Source: Herbaspirillum rhizosphaerae_A (GTDB lineage Bacteria > Pseudomonadota > Gammaproteobacteria > Burkholderiales > Burkholderiaceae_D). From it: 64,000 nucleotides of DNA. This document shows positions 1-8,432 of this stretch, piece after piece. Under the pieces are notes generated by a model. The model did no database searches. It saw only the letters and a program-made list of their open reading frames with translations, and was not told the origin of the DNA. The stretch lies in contig NZ_JAQQFR010000008.1 of the NCBI RefSeq assembly GCF_046025915.1, positions 62,001-126,000 on the forward strand, in the 5' to 3' direction. Positions within the stretch are counted from its first letter, which is position 1, and every line of letters begins with the position of its first letter. Made by a program: the position numbers and the translations under genes.

Positions 1-68
1 ATCAAAAAACGGCCCTCGCGCTCGATGATCGCAGCGACAGTAACGGAGGGCTTCCATACTTCAGTCAT
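1..68 (-). CDS. NUDIX hydrolase, N-terminal fragment
   Basis: The first 22 residues of a protein that runs off the left edge. The start M-T-E-V-W-K-P followed by S-V-T-V-A-A-I-I-E-R-E-G-R-F-L is typical of the first strands of the NUDIX fold in small NudJ-like phosphohydrolases; the NUDIX box itself lies outside the window. Two adjacent ATG codons exist (69-71 and 66-68). The AAGG at 75-78 sits only three bases from the first and six from the second, so the second is preferred. It is transcribed away from pntAA. The family call is likely; the substrate cannot be judged. Confidence 0.65.
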   Translation of the reverse strand, partial: MTEVWKPSVTVAAIIEREGRFL

Positions 69-177
69 CATTATCCTTAACCTGCAACAGCCGCCATTTT
101 ACCGTGGCTGAGCAAAGCCTTCAGGGGATGGGGCAAAGATGCGAGTTGGCATTGCGAAACAGGGTGTTTGCGCAAAG

Positions 178-207
178 TTGTCGATCTCTAAATTTTACGT
201 GTAAGAT
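178..207 (+). promoter_or_regulatory. Candidate sigma-70 promoter of the pnt operon
   Basis: A -35-like TTGTCG (178-183) and a -10-like TAAGAT (202-207) are separated by 18 bases. Transcription would begin near 214, giving a leader of under 30 nt that ends in an AGGAG ribosome site (230-234) six bases before the pntAA ATG. No other good pair is seen in the 72-240 divergent spacer. Confidence 0.4.
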
Positions 208-240
208 TCCGGTAAGAAATTACAACTACAGGAGCTCTGA

Positions 241-1356
241 ATGAGGCTAGGCATCCCCGTCGAAAGTCGGGACGGAGAAACACGCGTTGCGGCAACCCCG
301 GAAACAGTCAAAAAACTGATCGCCGCCAAACATGAGGTGCTGGTCGAGTCAGGCGCCGGTATCAAATCCAGCATTACCGACGAGGCCTATGTTGCCGCCG
401 GGGCTACGATCGCCGCTGCAAGCGACGTTTATGCCGCCGATGCGCTCCTCAAGGTGCGCGCGCCCAGCGCCGACGAGCGTGCTCGTCTGAAGTCCGGCAC
501 GGTGGTGGTCGGCATGCTCAATCCATTCGACGCAGACAATATTGCCGCCATGGCCGCTGCAGGGCTGACCGCCTTCGCGCTGGAAGCCGCGCCGCGTACC
601 ACGCGCGCGCAGTCAATGGATGTCTTGTCTTCGCAAGCCAACATCGCCGGCTACAAAGCCGTGCTGATGGCTGCCAATACGTATCAGCGCTTCATGCCGA
701 TGCTGATGACCGCAGCGGGTACCGTCAAGGCTGCGCGCATGCTGATCATGGGCGCCGGTGTTGCCGGTCTGCAAGCAATTGCTACCGCCAAGCGTCTGGG
801 TGCCGTGATTGAGGCCTCCGATGTGCGTCCTGCGGTCAAGGAACAGATCGAATCGCTGGGTGCGAAATTCCTCGACGTACCCTTTATTACTGATGAAGAA
901 AAGGAAATCGCCCAAGGCGTCGGCGGCTATGCCCGTCCGATGCCGGCCGACTGGATGCGTCGTCAGGCCGAGCTGGTGCATGAACGCGCCAAGCAAGCCG
1001 ACATCATTATCACCACTGCGCTGATTCCGGGCCGCAAGGCACCGGTGCTGATCAGCGAAGAAACCGTCAAGGCCATGAAACCGGGTTCTGTCATTCTTGA
1101 CATGGCGGTTGATCAAGGTGGCAATTGTCCTCTGTCCGAGTCCGGTAAAACGGTCATCAAGCACGGCGTGCACATCATCGGCGAAGGCAATCTGGCAGCG
1201 CTGGTGGCGGCCGATGCTTCGGCGCTGTATTCGCGCAACGTACTCGACTTCCTCAAGCTTATCGTCGACGGCGAAGGCAAGCTGGTCATCAACCGCGAAG
1301 ACGACATCGTCGCGGCGACCTTGCTGTGTTCGGGCGGCGAAGTGCTGCGTAAATAA
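241..1356 (+). CDS. pntAA: NAD(P) transhydrogenase subunit alpha part 1 (domain I)
   Basis: The soluble NAD(H)-binding domain I of the proton-pumping transhydrogenase, which passes hydride from NADH to NADP+ using the proton gradient and supplies NADPH. The 371-residue protein has the alanine dehydrogenase/PNT N-terminal fold, then a Rossmann nucleotide site with G-A-G-V-A-G at residues 171-176. It stops before any membrane helix, so alpha is split in two as in Rhodospirillum rubrum rather than fused as in E. coli. The start is fixed by AGGAG six bases upstream. It leads a three-gene operon with pntAB and pntB. Confidence 0.95.
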   Translation: MRLGIPVESRDGETRVAATPETVKKLIAAKHEVLVESGAGIKSSITDEAYVAAGATIAAASDVYAADALLKVRAPSADERARLKSGTVVVGMLNPFDADNIAAMAAAGLTAFALEAAPRTTRAQSMDVLSSQANIAGYKAVLMAANTYQRFMPMLMTAAGTVKAARMLIMGAGVAGLQAIATAKRLGAVIEASDVRPAVKEQIESLGAKFLDVPFITDEEKEIAQGVGGYARPMPADWMRRQAELVHERAKQADIIITTALIPGRKAPVLISEETVKAMKPGSVILDMAVDQGGNCPLSESGKTVIKHGVHIIGEGNLAALVAADASALYSRNVLDFLKLIVDGEGKLVINREDDIVAATLLCSGGEVLRK

Positions 1357-1407
1357 AAAAGACAGTAAGAGAAGACGTCTCGGCGTCGAAGAAAACGGAG
1401 AAAACAC

Positions 1408-1731
1408 ATGGAAGTCAGTCACACCATCATCAACCTGATCATCTTCGTGCTGGCGATTTACGTCGGCTACCACGTGGTCTGGACAGTTACGCCGGCATTG
1501 CACACACCGCTCATGGCGGTCACCAATGCCATTTCGGCGATCATCATCATCGGCGCCATGCTGGCCGCTGGCCTGACCGAAGGGCCGGTCGGCCGTATCG
1601 CCGGCACGCTGGCGGTTGCTCTGGCGGCGGTCAATGTCTTCGGCGGGTTCATGGTCACCCAGCGCATGCTGGAGATGTTCAAGAAAAAAGAACCCAAGAC
1701 GAAGACAGACAAGGCGGGGGCATCAGCATGA
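1408..1731 (+). CDS. pntAB: NAD(P) transhydrogenase subunit alpha part 2 (membrane)
   Basis: A 107-residue inner-membrane protein forming the alpha-side part of domain II, the proton channel of transhydrogenase. About three hydrophobic helices are visible (residues roughly 8-28, 33-54 and 58-80), followed by a short charged lysine-rich tail. It lies 51 bases after pntAA and its stop overlaps the pntB start by four bases (ATGA at 1728-1731), indicating translational coupling. Length and position match PntAB of split-alpha enzymes. Confidence 0.93.
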   Translation: MEVSHTIINLIIFVLAIYVGYHVVWTVTPALHTPLMAVTNAISAIIIIGAMLAAGLTEGPVGRIAGTLAVALAAVNVFGGFMVTQRMLEMFKKKEPKTKTDKAGASA

Positions 1732-3164
1732 GCATGAATCTGGTAACCCTGTTGTATCTGGTCGCTTCGGTCTTTTTCATCCAGGCATTGAAAGGCTTGT
1801 CGCATCCATCGACGGCGCGCCGCGGTAATGCCTTCGGCATTGCCGGCATGACGATTGCCGTTGTCACCACACTGGCGCTGATCATCAAGCTCAAGGGCGA
1901 CATGCCCAGTTCCGGTATCGGCTTCTGGCTGGTGGCGGGCGGTGTGGTGGTCGGCGGTGGCATTGGCGCTTATCTGGCCAAGAGCGTCGAGATGACCAAG
2001 ATGCCTGAACTGGTCGCAGCGATGCACTCGCTGATCGGCCTGGCGGCAGTCTGTATCGCCGTCGCGGCAGTCGCAGAACCTTGGGCGTTCAACATCGCCG
2101 CGCATGGCGAAGCGATCCCGCTGGGCAATCGCGTTGAATTGTTCATCGGTACCTTCGTCGGTGCGATCACCTTCTCCGGTTCAGTGATTGCGTTCGGCAA
2201 GCTGTCGGGAAAATACAAGTTCCGCCTGTTCCAGGGCGCGCCAGTGAGCTTCTCCGGTCAGCACATGCTGAACCTGTTGCTGGCGGTCGCGATGATCGGC
2301 TTCGGCGTGATCTTCGTGCTGACGCAACACTGGCTGCCGTTCATCATCATGGCCGCGATTGCCTTCGTGCTGGGCGTGCTGATCATCATCCCGATCGGCG
2401 GCGCCGACATGCCGGTGGTGGTGTCGATGTTGAACAGCTATTCCGGCTGGGCAGCCGCGGGTATCGGCTTCTCGCTGAACAACTCGATGCTGATCATCGC
2501 CGGTTCGCTGGTCGGCTCAAGCGGTGCGATTCTGTCGTACATCATGTGCAAGGCGATGAATCGTTCGTTCTTCAACGTGATTCTTGGGGGCTTCGGCGGC
2601 GATCCTGCTGCTGCAGTCGCAGGTGGCGCGCAGGCGCAACGTAACGTCAAATCAGGTTCGGCTGACGATGCTGCTTTCCTGATGGGCAACGCAGAAACCG
2701 TGATCATCGTCCCGGGCTACGGTCTGGCGGTGGCGCGTGCGCAGCATGCACTGAAGGAACTGACCGAGAAGCTGACCCACAAGGGCGTGATCGTAAAGTA
2801 TGCGATCCATCCGGTGGCAGGTCGTATGCCGGGACACATGAACGTGCTGTTGGCCGAAGCCGAAGTGCCTTACGACCAGGTCTTCGAAATGGAAGACATC
2901 AACAGCGAGTTCGGTCAGGCCGACGTGGTGCTGGTATTGGGCGCCAACGACGTGGTCAATCCGGCAGCAAAGGATCCGAAGTCGCCAATCGCGGGCATGC
3001 CGATTCTGGAAGCCTACAAAGCCAAGACGGTCATCGTCAACAAACGTTCGATGGCTGCCGGTTATGCCGGTCTGGACAACGAACTGTTCTACATGGATAA
3101 AACCATGATGGTGTTCGGCGATGCCAAGAAGGTGATTGAAGATATGGTCAAGGCAGTCGAGTAA
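1728..3164 (+). CDS. pntB: NAD(P) transhydrogenase subunit beta
   Basis: Beta subunit, 478 residues: an N-terminal block of about nine membrane helices (residues ~5-265, domain II) and a C-terminal cytoplasmic NADP(H)-binding domain III. Domain III shows the family signature P-G-Y-G-L-A-V-A-R-A-Q and the V-L-G-A-N-D-V-V-N-P segment around the NADP site. With PntAA and PntAB it forms the complete proton-translocating enzyme. It overlaps pntAB by four bases and is followed by a strong hairpin terminator shared with convergent upp. Confidence 0.95.
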   Translation: MSMNLVTLLYLVASVFFIQALKGLSHPSTARRGNAFGIAGMTIAVVTTLALIIKLKGDMPSSGIGFWLVAGGVVVGGGIGAYLAKSVEMTKMPELVAAMHSLIGLAAVCIAVAAVAEPWAFNIAAHGEAIPLGNRVELFIGTFVGAITFSGSVIAFGKLSGKYKFRLFQGAPVSFSGQHMLNLLLAVAMIGFGVIFVLTQHWLPFIIMAAIAFVLGVLIIIPIGGADMPVVVSMLNSYSGWAAAGIGFSLNNSMLIIAGSLVGSSGAILSYIMCKAMNRSFFNVILGGFGGDPAAAVAGGAQAQRNVKSGSADDAAFLMGNAETVIIVPGYGLAVARAQHALKELTEKLTHKGVIVKYAIHPVAGRMPGHMNVLLAEAEVPYDQVFEMEDINSEFGQADVVLVLGANDVVNPAAKDPKSPIAGMPILEAYKAKTVIVNKRSMAAGYAGLDNELFYMDKTMMVFGDAKKVIEDMVKAVE

Positions 3165-3186
3165 GTCGCCTTGATCTATCGGAAAT

Positions 3187-3222
3187 AAAAAAGCCGCCGG
3201 AGTCAGATCCGGCGGCTTTTTT
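3187..3222. terminator. Bidirectional Rho-independent terminator (pntB / upp)
   Basis: A 15-base perfect inverted repeat (3187-3201 and 3208-3222) with a GC-rich core, GCCGCCGGA against TCCGGCGGC, a six-base loop, and an A-run on the left with a T-run on the right. The symmetry provides a U-tract on both strands, fitting its place between convergent pntB and upp. Confidence 0.9.
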
Positions 3223-3238
3223 CATGGAGCGAAAAAAA

Positions 3239-3886
3239 TTACTTGGTGCCGAAAATCCGGTCACCGGCATCGCCCAGACCAGGCACGATATAGGCATGGC
3301 TATCCAGATGCGAATCCAGCGAAGCGACGTACAGCTTCACGTCTGGATGCGCGTCATGGAATACCTGTACGCCTTCCGGCGCCGCCACCAGCGCGACGAA
3401 AATGATGTTTTCAGCAGTCACGCCGCGTTTCTTCAAAACGTCGACGGCGTACACGGCGGAATTGCCGGTCGCCACCATCGGATCGCACAGGATCATGGTG
3501 CGGTCTTGCAGGTCGGGCAGGCGCACCAGATATTCCACAGGCTGATGCTGGTCGTTGCGATATACGCCGATATGGCCGACACGCGCGGATGGAATCAACT
3601 CCAGCAAGCCATCGCTCATGCCAATGCCGGCACGCAGCACCGGCACAACGGCCAGTTTTTTACCGGCGATGACGGGCGCGTCATAAGTGACAAGCGGGGT
3701 TTCGATTGACTCGGTGGTCAGCGGCAAATCGCGCGTGATTTCGTAGCCCATCAGTAAAGTGATCTCGCGCAGCAGGTCGCGGAAGGTGCGTGTCGAGGTA
3801 CGCTTGTCGCGCATGTGCGAGAGCTTGTGCTGGATCAGCGGGTGATTCAGGATGAACAGATTAGGGAAGCGGGGATCTTGTTTCAT
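3239..3886 (-). CDS. upp: Uracil phosphoribosyltransferase
   Basis: Cytoplasmic pyrimidine-salvage enzyme converting uracil plus PRPP to UMP. The 215-residue length is standard. The PRPP-binding motif D-P-M-V-A-T-G-N-S-A occupies residues 135-144, and the conserved R-A-G-I-G-M and C-terminal G-D-A-G-D-R-I-F-G segments are present. It lies 106 bases downstream of ubiH on the same strand, a gap large enough for its own promoter. It ends in the shared bidirectional terminator. Confidence 0.95.
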   Translation of the reverse strand: MKQDPRFPNLFILNHPLIQHKLSHMRDKRTSTRTFRDLLREITLLMGYEITRDLPLTTESIETPLVTYDAPVIAGKKLAVVPVLRAGIGMSDGLLELIPSARVGHIGVYRNDQHQPVEYLVRLPDLQDRTMILCDPMVATGNSAVYAVDVLKKRGVTAENIIFVALVAAPEGVQVFHDAHPDVKLYVASLDSHLDSHAYIVPGLGDAGDRIFGTK

Positions 3887-3992
3887 GGTCTTATTCGTTC
3901 AGGGCAGGGCCGCAGGGATGCGACGATACAGCATTGTCTCATGCCGGACGCTGCCTGCAAGGGTTTCCGGGCCGGGCGGCTGAACTACAGAC

Positions 3993-5165
3993 TTATCGCC
4001 AACCGAACATCATTTGTTCCGCCAGAAGGCGTTTGGCGGGGGCTGCTACATCGATCAGGCCGAGCGACAAACCAAGCAAGGCTTGTGAAGGCGCACCATC
4101 GGGGGCGCTGGCAAAAACACGCGCCATCAGATCGGTCAGCTTGATGGTGGCGCTGCGGTCACGACGGCGTTGGGCTGCAAATTCTGCCAGCCCTGCCGTC
4201 CCTGATGCGTTGCGAGTGAGGGAGCCAGCCAGTACGACCGCATCGCGCAAGCCGAGGTTGAGTCCCTGGCCAGCAACCGGATGCAGGGTCTGCGCAGCAT
4301 TGCCGATAGCGACCGTATGTGCCGAGGCGCCGGGTTCAGCGTTAAGGCCGAGCGGGTAACTGTTGCGCGCACTGCAGGTTGTAAAGCGGCCCACACGCGC
4401 ACCAAAGGCTTCGCCGAGCGCGCGCAGAAAAGATGGTGCGTCCAGCGCCAATAAACGCTTGGCTGTCTCGGGACGTACACACCACACCAGAGCGTAACCA
4501 TCATCCTGCGGCAACAGCGCCAGCGGACCTTCAGCGGTAAAGCGTTCGAAGGCACGATGATCGATACTGGCAGAGCTGGTGACGTGGGCAACGATGGCGA
4601 CTTGTTCGTAGTCGCGCTGCAACGCCTTGGCAGTTTGTTCCGAGAACACGCCGCCTTCAGCCTGTACCACAACATTGGCGCTGAGTGTGCGGCCATCGGC
4701 AAGTTGCACTGAGGCTTGCGGGCCTTGTTCTTCAATCCCTGCAACCTCTGCAGGGCGCAGGACGGTCACGGCAGACGATGCCAGGGCCGTCGTCAATGCC
4801 TTCACCAGCGCGCCATAGCGCACCACATAGCCAAGCGCTGACAGGTTGTAGTCGTCGCGATTGATCAACGTGCGGCCGAAGTGCCCGCGCCGCGAGACGT
4901 GGATCTGGTGGATGGACGTGACTGCCGATGCCATCAATGGCCAGGCGCCGATGTCATGCAGGATTTGCTGGCTGCCATGGGACAGAGCAATCGTGCGCGG
5001 ATCTTGCGCTGCATGTTCGGCGGCTTTGGCGTCGATCAGCGCAATACGCGCTGCGGACATGCCACGTTTGTGCAGCAAGGCGGCAGCGCTGAGGCCAACC
5101 GGGCCAGCGCCACAGATGATGACGTCGTAGTCCGGCGGCGACAGGGCGGTGTCGGTGGTGCTCAT
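3993..5165 (-). CDS. ubiH: FAD-dependent monooxygenase, UbiH/UbiF/Coq6 family
   Basis: A 390-residue flavoprotein hydroxylase probably acting on the ring of a ubiquinone precursor. The FAD ADP-binding motif G-A-G-P-V-G is at residues 19-24, and the second FAD motif of the family (G-N-A-A-Q-T-L-H-P-V-A-G-Q-G-L-N-L-G) lies in the C-terminal third. It follows pepP by 41 bases; pepP-ubiH adjacency is also seen in gammaproteobacteria and favours UbiH. Which ring carbon it hydroxylates (UbiH, UbiF or UbiI-like) cannot be decided from sequence alone. Confidence 0.8.
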   Translation of the reverse strand: MSTTDTALSPPDYDVIICGAGPVGLSAAALLHKRGMSAARIALIDAKAAEHAAQDPRTIALSHGSQQILHDIGAWPLMASAVTSIHQIHVSRRGHFGRTLINRDDYNLSALGYVVRYGALVKALTTALASSAVTVLRPAEVAGIEEQGPQASVQLADGRTLSANVVVQAEGGVFSEQTAKALQRDYEQVAIVAHVTSSASIDHRAFERFTAEGPLALLPQDDGYALVWCVRPETAKRLLALDAPSFLRALGEAFGARVGRFTTCSARNSYPLGLNAEPGASAHTVAIGNAAQTLHPVAGQGLNLGLRDAVVLAGSLTRNASGTAGLAEFAAQRRRDRSATIKLTDLMARVFASAPDGAPSQALLGLSLGLIDVAAPAKRLLAEQMMFGWR

Positions 5166-5206
5166 GAGTTTTGGGTCGTGGAAATTGGGAGCGGCTAAAG
5201 GACGAC

Positions 5207-6553
5207 CTAAGCCGAACGCATCAGCGCTTCGATTTCTGCGACCTTGTTGGGGACGGCGGTCGTCAGGATTTCACAGCCGTCCGGCGTGACATGGGCATCA
5301 TCTTCGATGCGAATGCCGATGTTCCAGTATTTCTCCGGCACGCCTTCTGCTGGACGCACGTAGATGCCTGGCTCAACCGTCAGCACCATACCAGGTTGCA
5401 GCGTACGCCATGGCTTGTCGCCGTTGCTATCGACCGGGTCGCGATATTCGCCGACATCGTGCACGTCCATGCCCAGCCAGTGACCGGTACGGTGCATGTA
5501 GAACTGGCGGTAGTCGCCCTTGGCAATCACATCGTCGAGCGAACCGACCTTGCTCTTGTCGAGCAAGCCGGTGTCGAGCATGCCTTGCGCCAGCACACGC
5601 ACGGCGGCATCGTGGCCGTCCATGAAGCGCTTTCCGGGGCGGGTTTCGGCAATGGCAGCGTCTTGCGCAGCCAGAACGATTTCGTACAATTCCTTTTGCG
5701 GACCGGAAAACTTGCCGTTGGCCGGGAAGGTGCGTGTGATGTCGGATGCATAGCTGTCGAGTTCGCAGCCAGCGTCGATCAACACCAGATCACCATCTTT
5801 CAGTTCGGCATCGCTGGCACGGTAGTGCAGCACGCAGGCGTTGGCGCCGGTGGCGACGATGGAACCGTAAGCCGGATACTGCGAGCCGTTGTTGCGGAAC
5901 TCATGCAGCAATTCGGCTTCCAGATGATATTCGCGCAGGCCGGGACGCGACAGGCGCATGGCGCGGCAGTGCGCTTCGGCGGATATGATGCCGGCGCGTT
6001 TCATGACGTCGATTTCACCGGCGTCCTTGAACAGGCGCATTTCATCGAGCAGCACGTTGACGTCGATAATGGACGACGGTGCGGATACGCCGGTACGCCC
6101 GAGTGCGCGCACGCTTTGCAGCCATTCCTGCACTTGCGCATCGCGTTTGGCGTCATGGCCCAGCGCATAGAACACGGCAGGCGCATCAGCCAGCAGTTGC
6201 GGCATTTCTTTATTCAGCGTATCCGTGGCGAAGGCTTCGTCGAAGCCGAATTGCGTGCGTGCCGCGTCAGGGCCGAAGCGGTAGCCGTCCCAGATTTCAC
6301 GTTCGAGATTCTTGTCGCGGCAGAACAGGATGCTGCGGCTTTCTTTGCCCGGGCGGGCGATCAGGACGATGATGGCTTCCGGTTCCGTGAAGCCGGACAG
6401 GTAGTAGAAGTAGCTGTCGTGACGATAGGGGTAGTCGGCATCGCGATTGCGCATGACTTCGTGCGCGGTCGGGATGATGGCGACGCCACCACCTTTTGCT
6501 TGCATGTGCGCGATGAGCTTGGCGCGGCGGGCGGTGAAGGAGGCTATGGTCAT
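5207..6553 (-). CDS. pepP: Xaa-Pro aminopeptidase (aminopeptidase P)
   Basis: Cytoplasmic dinuclear-manganese peptidase releasing N-terminal residues that precede proline. The 448-residue protein has an N-terminal AMP_N domain (to about residue 165) and a C-terminal pita-bread M24 domain. The metal ligands are visible in order: two Asp in L-I-D-A-G-C...S-D-I-T-R-T-F-P, His in H-R-T-G-H-W-L-G, Glu in T-V-E-P-G-I-Y, Glu in G-I-R-I-E-D-D. It sits between murU (28-base gap) and ubiH (41-base gap), probably in one transcript. Confidence 0.92.
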   Translation of the reverse strand: MTIASFTARRAKLIAHMQAKGGGVAIIPTAHEVMRNRDADYPYRHDSYFYYLSGFTEPEAIIVLIARPGKESRSILFCRDKNLEREIWDGYRFGPDAARTQFGFDEAFATDTLNKEMPQLLADAPAVFYALGHDAKRDAQVQEWLQSVRALGRTGVSAPSSIIDVNVLLDEMRLFKDAGEIDVMKRAGIISAEAHCRAMRLSRPGLREYHLEAELLHEFRNNGSQYPAYGSIVATGANACVLHYRASDAELKDGDLVLIDAGCELDSYASDITRTFPANGKFSGPQKELYEIVLAAQDAAIAETRPGKRFMDGHDAAVRVLAQGMLDTGLLDKSKVGSLDDVIAKGDYRQFYMHRTGHWLGMDVHDVGEYRDPVDSNGDKPWRTLQPGMVLTVEPGIYVRPAEGVPEKYWNIGIRIEDDAHVTPDGCEILTTAVPNKVAEIEALMRSA

Positions 6554-6581
6554 GTTGGTACTTTCTTCCAGATCATCCGGA

Positions 6582-7292
6582 TTATCTGCCGGCGAGGGGC
6601 GTATTCAATTCTTCCAGCTGTTCGACCGTGCCGACGTTAATCCATTCGCCACGATAAATCTCGCCGCCAACCTGGCCGCGCGATGCATATTCGCGCAGCA
6701 GCGGCCCGAGTTTTGCATGTTCGCCAGGAGTAATGGCATCAAACATTTGCGGCCGATACACGCCGATATTGGCGAAGGTATAAAGCGGTGATCCTTCGTT
6801 GGCGATCGAAAAGCTGTTCAACGCGAAATCACCGGTCGGGTGATGCGGCGGGTTCTTCACCAGATAGATCCAGGCAACGTCGCGCTTGTCCAATGGTATC
6901 GGATTTCCCCATAGATCGTTGTCTTCAAGCACGGTCTTGACCTGCTCGAAATCAAAATGCGGAATGTAGATGTCGCCCGAAATGGCGACGAAAGGATCTT
7001 CGCCCAGCAGACGGCGCGCCTTGGCGATGCCGCCGGCGGTTTCCAGCGCAGTACCTTCAGCCGAATATTGAATCTGCGCCCCAAACTGCGAACCGTTGCC
7101 CAGCGTCTCTTCAAACATAGGGCCGAGATGGGCGTGATTGATGATGATCTCCGTGATGCCGGCACGCACCAGATTCAGAATTTGCCAGACTATCAACGGT
7201 CGTCCACGCACCTTCAGCAAGGGCTTGGGACAGGTGTCGGTCAGCGGGCGCATACGCTCGCCGCGGCCGGCGGCAAAAATCATCGCTTTCAT
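6582..7292 (-). CDS. murU: N-acetylmuramate alpha-1-phosphate uridylyltransferase
   Basis: Nucleotidyltransferase of the peptidoglycan-recycling bypass, joining MurNAc-1-phosphate and UTP to give UDP-MurNAc. The 236-residue protein begins with the sugar-phosphate nucleotidyltransferase signature A-A-G-R-G-E-R-M-R-P-L-T and the following P-K-P-L-L. It lies 13 bases after the sugar kinase amgK, the partner supplying MurNAc-1-P, and beside lptD-surA, the same neighbourhood as in Pseudomonas putida. A generic glucose-1-P or mannose-1-P transferase is less likely given that pairing. Confidence 0.85.
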   Translation of the reverse strand: MKAMIFAAGRGERMRPLTDTCPKPLLKVRGRPLIVWQILNLVRAGITEIIINHAHLGPMFEETLGNGSQFGAQIQYSAEGTALETAGGIAKARRLLGEDPFVAISGDIYIPHFDFEQVKTVLEDNDLWGNPIPLDKRDVAWIYLVKNPPHHPTGDFALNSFSIANEGSPLYTFANIGVYRPQMFDAITPGEHAKLGPLLREYASRGQVGGEIYRGEWINVGTVEQLEELNTPLAGR

Positions 7293-7305
7293 TGTTGGTG
7301 CTGCC

Positions 7306-8334
7306 TCAGAAGGTGTAGCCGACTTGCGGCGCTTTGTCTTCCAACTTTTCGATGAGTCTGACCAGCGGCACCAGCGCGGTATAGCGGCGTGCCGCCTTGA
7401 GCGTGTATTCCATAACCAGCGGCATGTCTTTCAGATAGGCATCCTTGCCGTCGCGATGGTAAAGACGTGCAAATATTCCCAATACTTTCAGATGGCGCTG
7501 CAGGCCCATGAACTCGAAATCGCGGTAGAAGGTATCGATGTCCGGGGCCACGGACAGGCCGGCGCGTTTGGCCCGTTCCCAGTACCGAATGACCCAGTCC
7601 AGCACCATTTCTTCATCCCACTGGATATAGGCATCGCGTAGCAACGAGACCAGATCGTAGGTGATCGGGCCGTAGACCGCATCCTGGAAATCGATGATGC
7701 CTGGATTGCCACTCGGCAGAACCATGAGATTGCGCGAATGATAGTCGCGATGCACATACACCTGCGTTTGCGCCAGATTGTTGGCGAGCAGGGTATCGAA
7801 GACTTTGCTCAGGGTATTTTTCTGATCATCGGTCAGCGTCACATTCAGGTGCTTGGTGAGGTACCAGTCGGGGAAAAGTTGCAGCTCGCGCGACAGCAGG
7901 GCGCGGTCGTACTCCGGCAGAACATCAGGCTTGCTCTGGGTTTGCAGCAGTATCAGCGCATCGATGGCATCGATGTACAGCTTATGTGCGGTGTCGTTGT
8001 TGAGCTGATTCAGATAAGTCGTCGAACCCAGGTCAGACAGCAGCAAAAAGCCGCGCTCAGCATCCTGTGCCAGGACCGACGGCACGGACACGCCGGTTTT
8101 GCCAAAGACTTCTGCGACGTGAATGAACGGGCGTACGTCTTCTTGCGGTGGCGGCGCGTCCATGACGATCAGCGTTTTTTTGTCGGGTGTATCCACGCGG
8201 AAATAGCGACGGAAACTGGCGTCGGCAGAGGCGGGTCGTAGCGTCTCGACCAGCGTCGGGGTTGCAGTCAGGGTTGGCAGCCATGCCTGCAGCAGGGACA
8301 GACGCGAATCGGTGGGGGAATTATTTAAAGACAT
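7306..8334 (-). CDS. amgK: N-acetylmuramate/N-acetylglucosamine anomeric kinase
   Basis: Aminoglycoside-phosphotransferase-fold kinase, about 342 residues, predicted to phosphorylate MurNAc and GlcNAc at C1 during cell-wall recycling. The catalytic loop H-R-D-Y-H-S-R-N and the metal-binding D-F-Q-D are both visible. I start it at the ATG at 8332-8334; the frame stays open two codons further to a TTG at 8340. Neither has a clear ribosome site. It is the first gene of the minus-strand set amgK-murU-pepP-ubiH and is divergent from lptD, with about 100 bases between them for both promoters. Confidence 0.83.
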   Translation of the reverse strand: MSLNNSPTDSRLSLLQAWLPTLTATPTLVETLRPASADASFRRYFRVDTPDKKTLIVMDAPPPQEDVRPFIHVAEVFGKTGVSVPSVLAQDAERGFLLLSDLGSTTYLNQLNNDTAHKLYIDAIDALILLQTQSKPDVLPEYDRALLSRELQLFPDWYLTKHLNVTLTDDQKNTLSKVFDTLLANNLAQTQVYVHRDYHSRNLMVLPSGNPGIIDFQDAVYGPITYDLVSLLRDAYIQWDEEMVLDWVIRYWERAKRAGLSVAPDIDTFYRDFEFMGLQRHLKVLGIFARLYHRDGKDAYLKDMPLVMEYTLKAARRYTALVPLVRLIEKLEDKAPQVGYTF

Positions 8335-8374
8335 GAACAATCAGAGGAATTCGTTTGATGATGTTGAGTTCCCA

Positions 8375-8380
8375 TATAAT
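8375..8380 (+). promoter_or_regulatory. Candidate -10 box upstream of lptD
   Basis: A perfect TATAAT lies 53 bases before the lptD start inside the short lptD/amgK divergent spacer. A matching -35 is not convincing: the nearest TTGATG (8355-8360) is only 14 bases away. Support is therefore the -10 alone. Confidence 0.35.
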
Positions 8381-8432
8381 AAGGGATTAAATCCAAAAAA
8401 TCGCCTGCCATGGTGTTTGAACGCTTCTTTAC

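Noticed and set aside
613..1503. A 296-codon open frame on the minus strand opposite pntAA
   Set aside because: It is a shadow of the conserved pntAA/pntAB reading frame; composition is biased (many His/Arg/Gln) and no domain is recognised. The same applies to other long antisense frames, e.g. opposite pepP, glyS, lptD/surA and the acylase.
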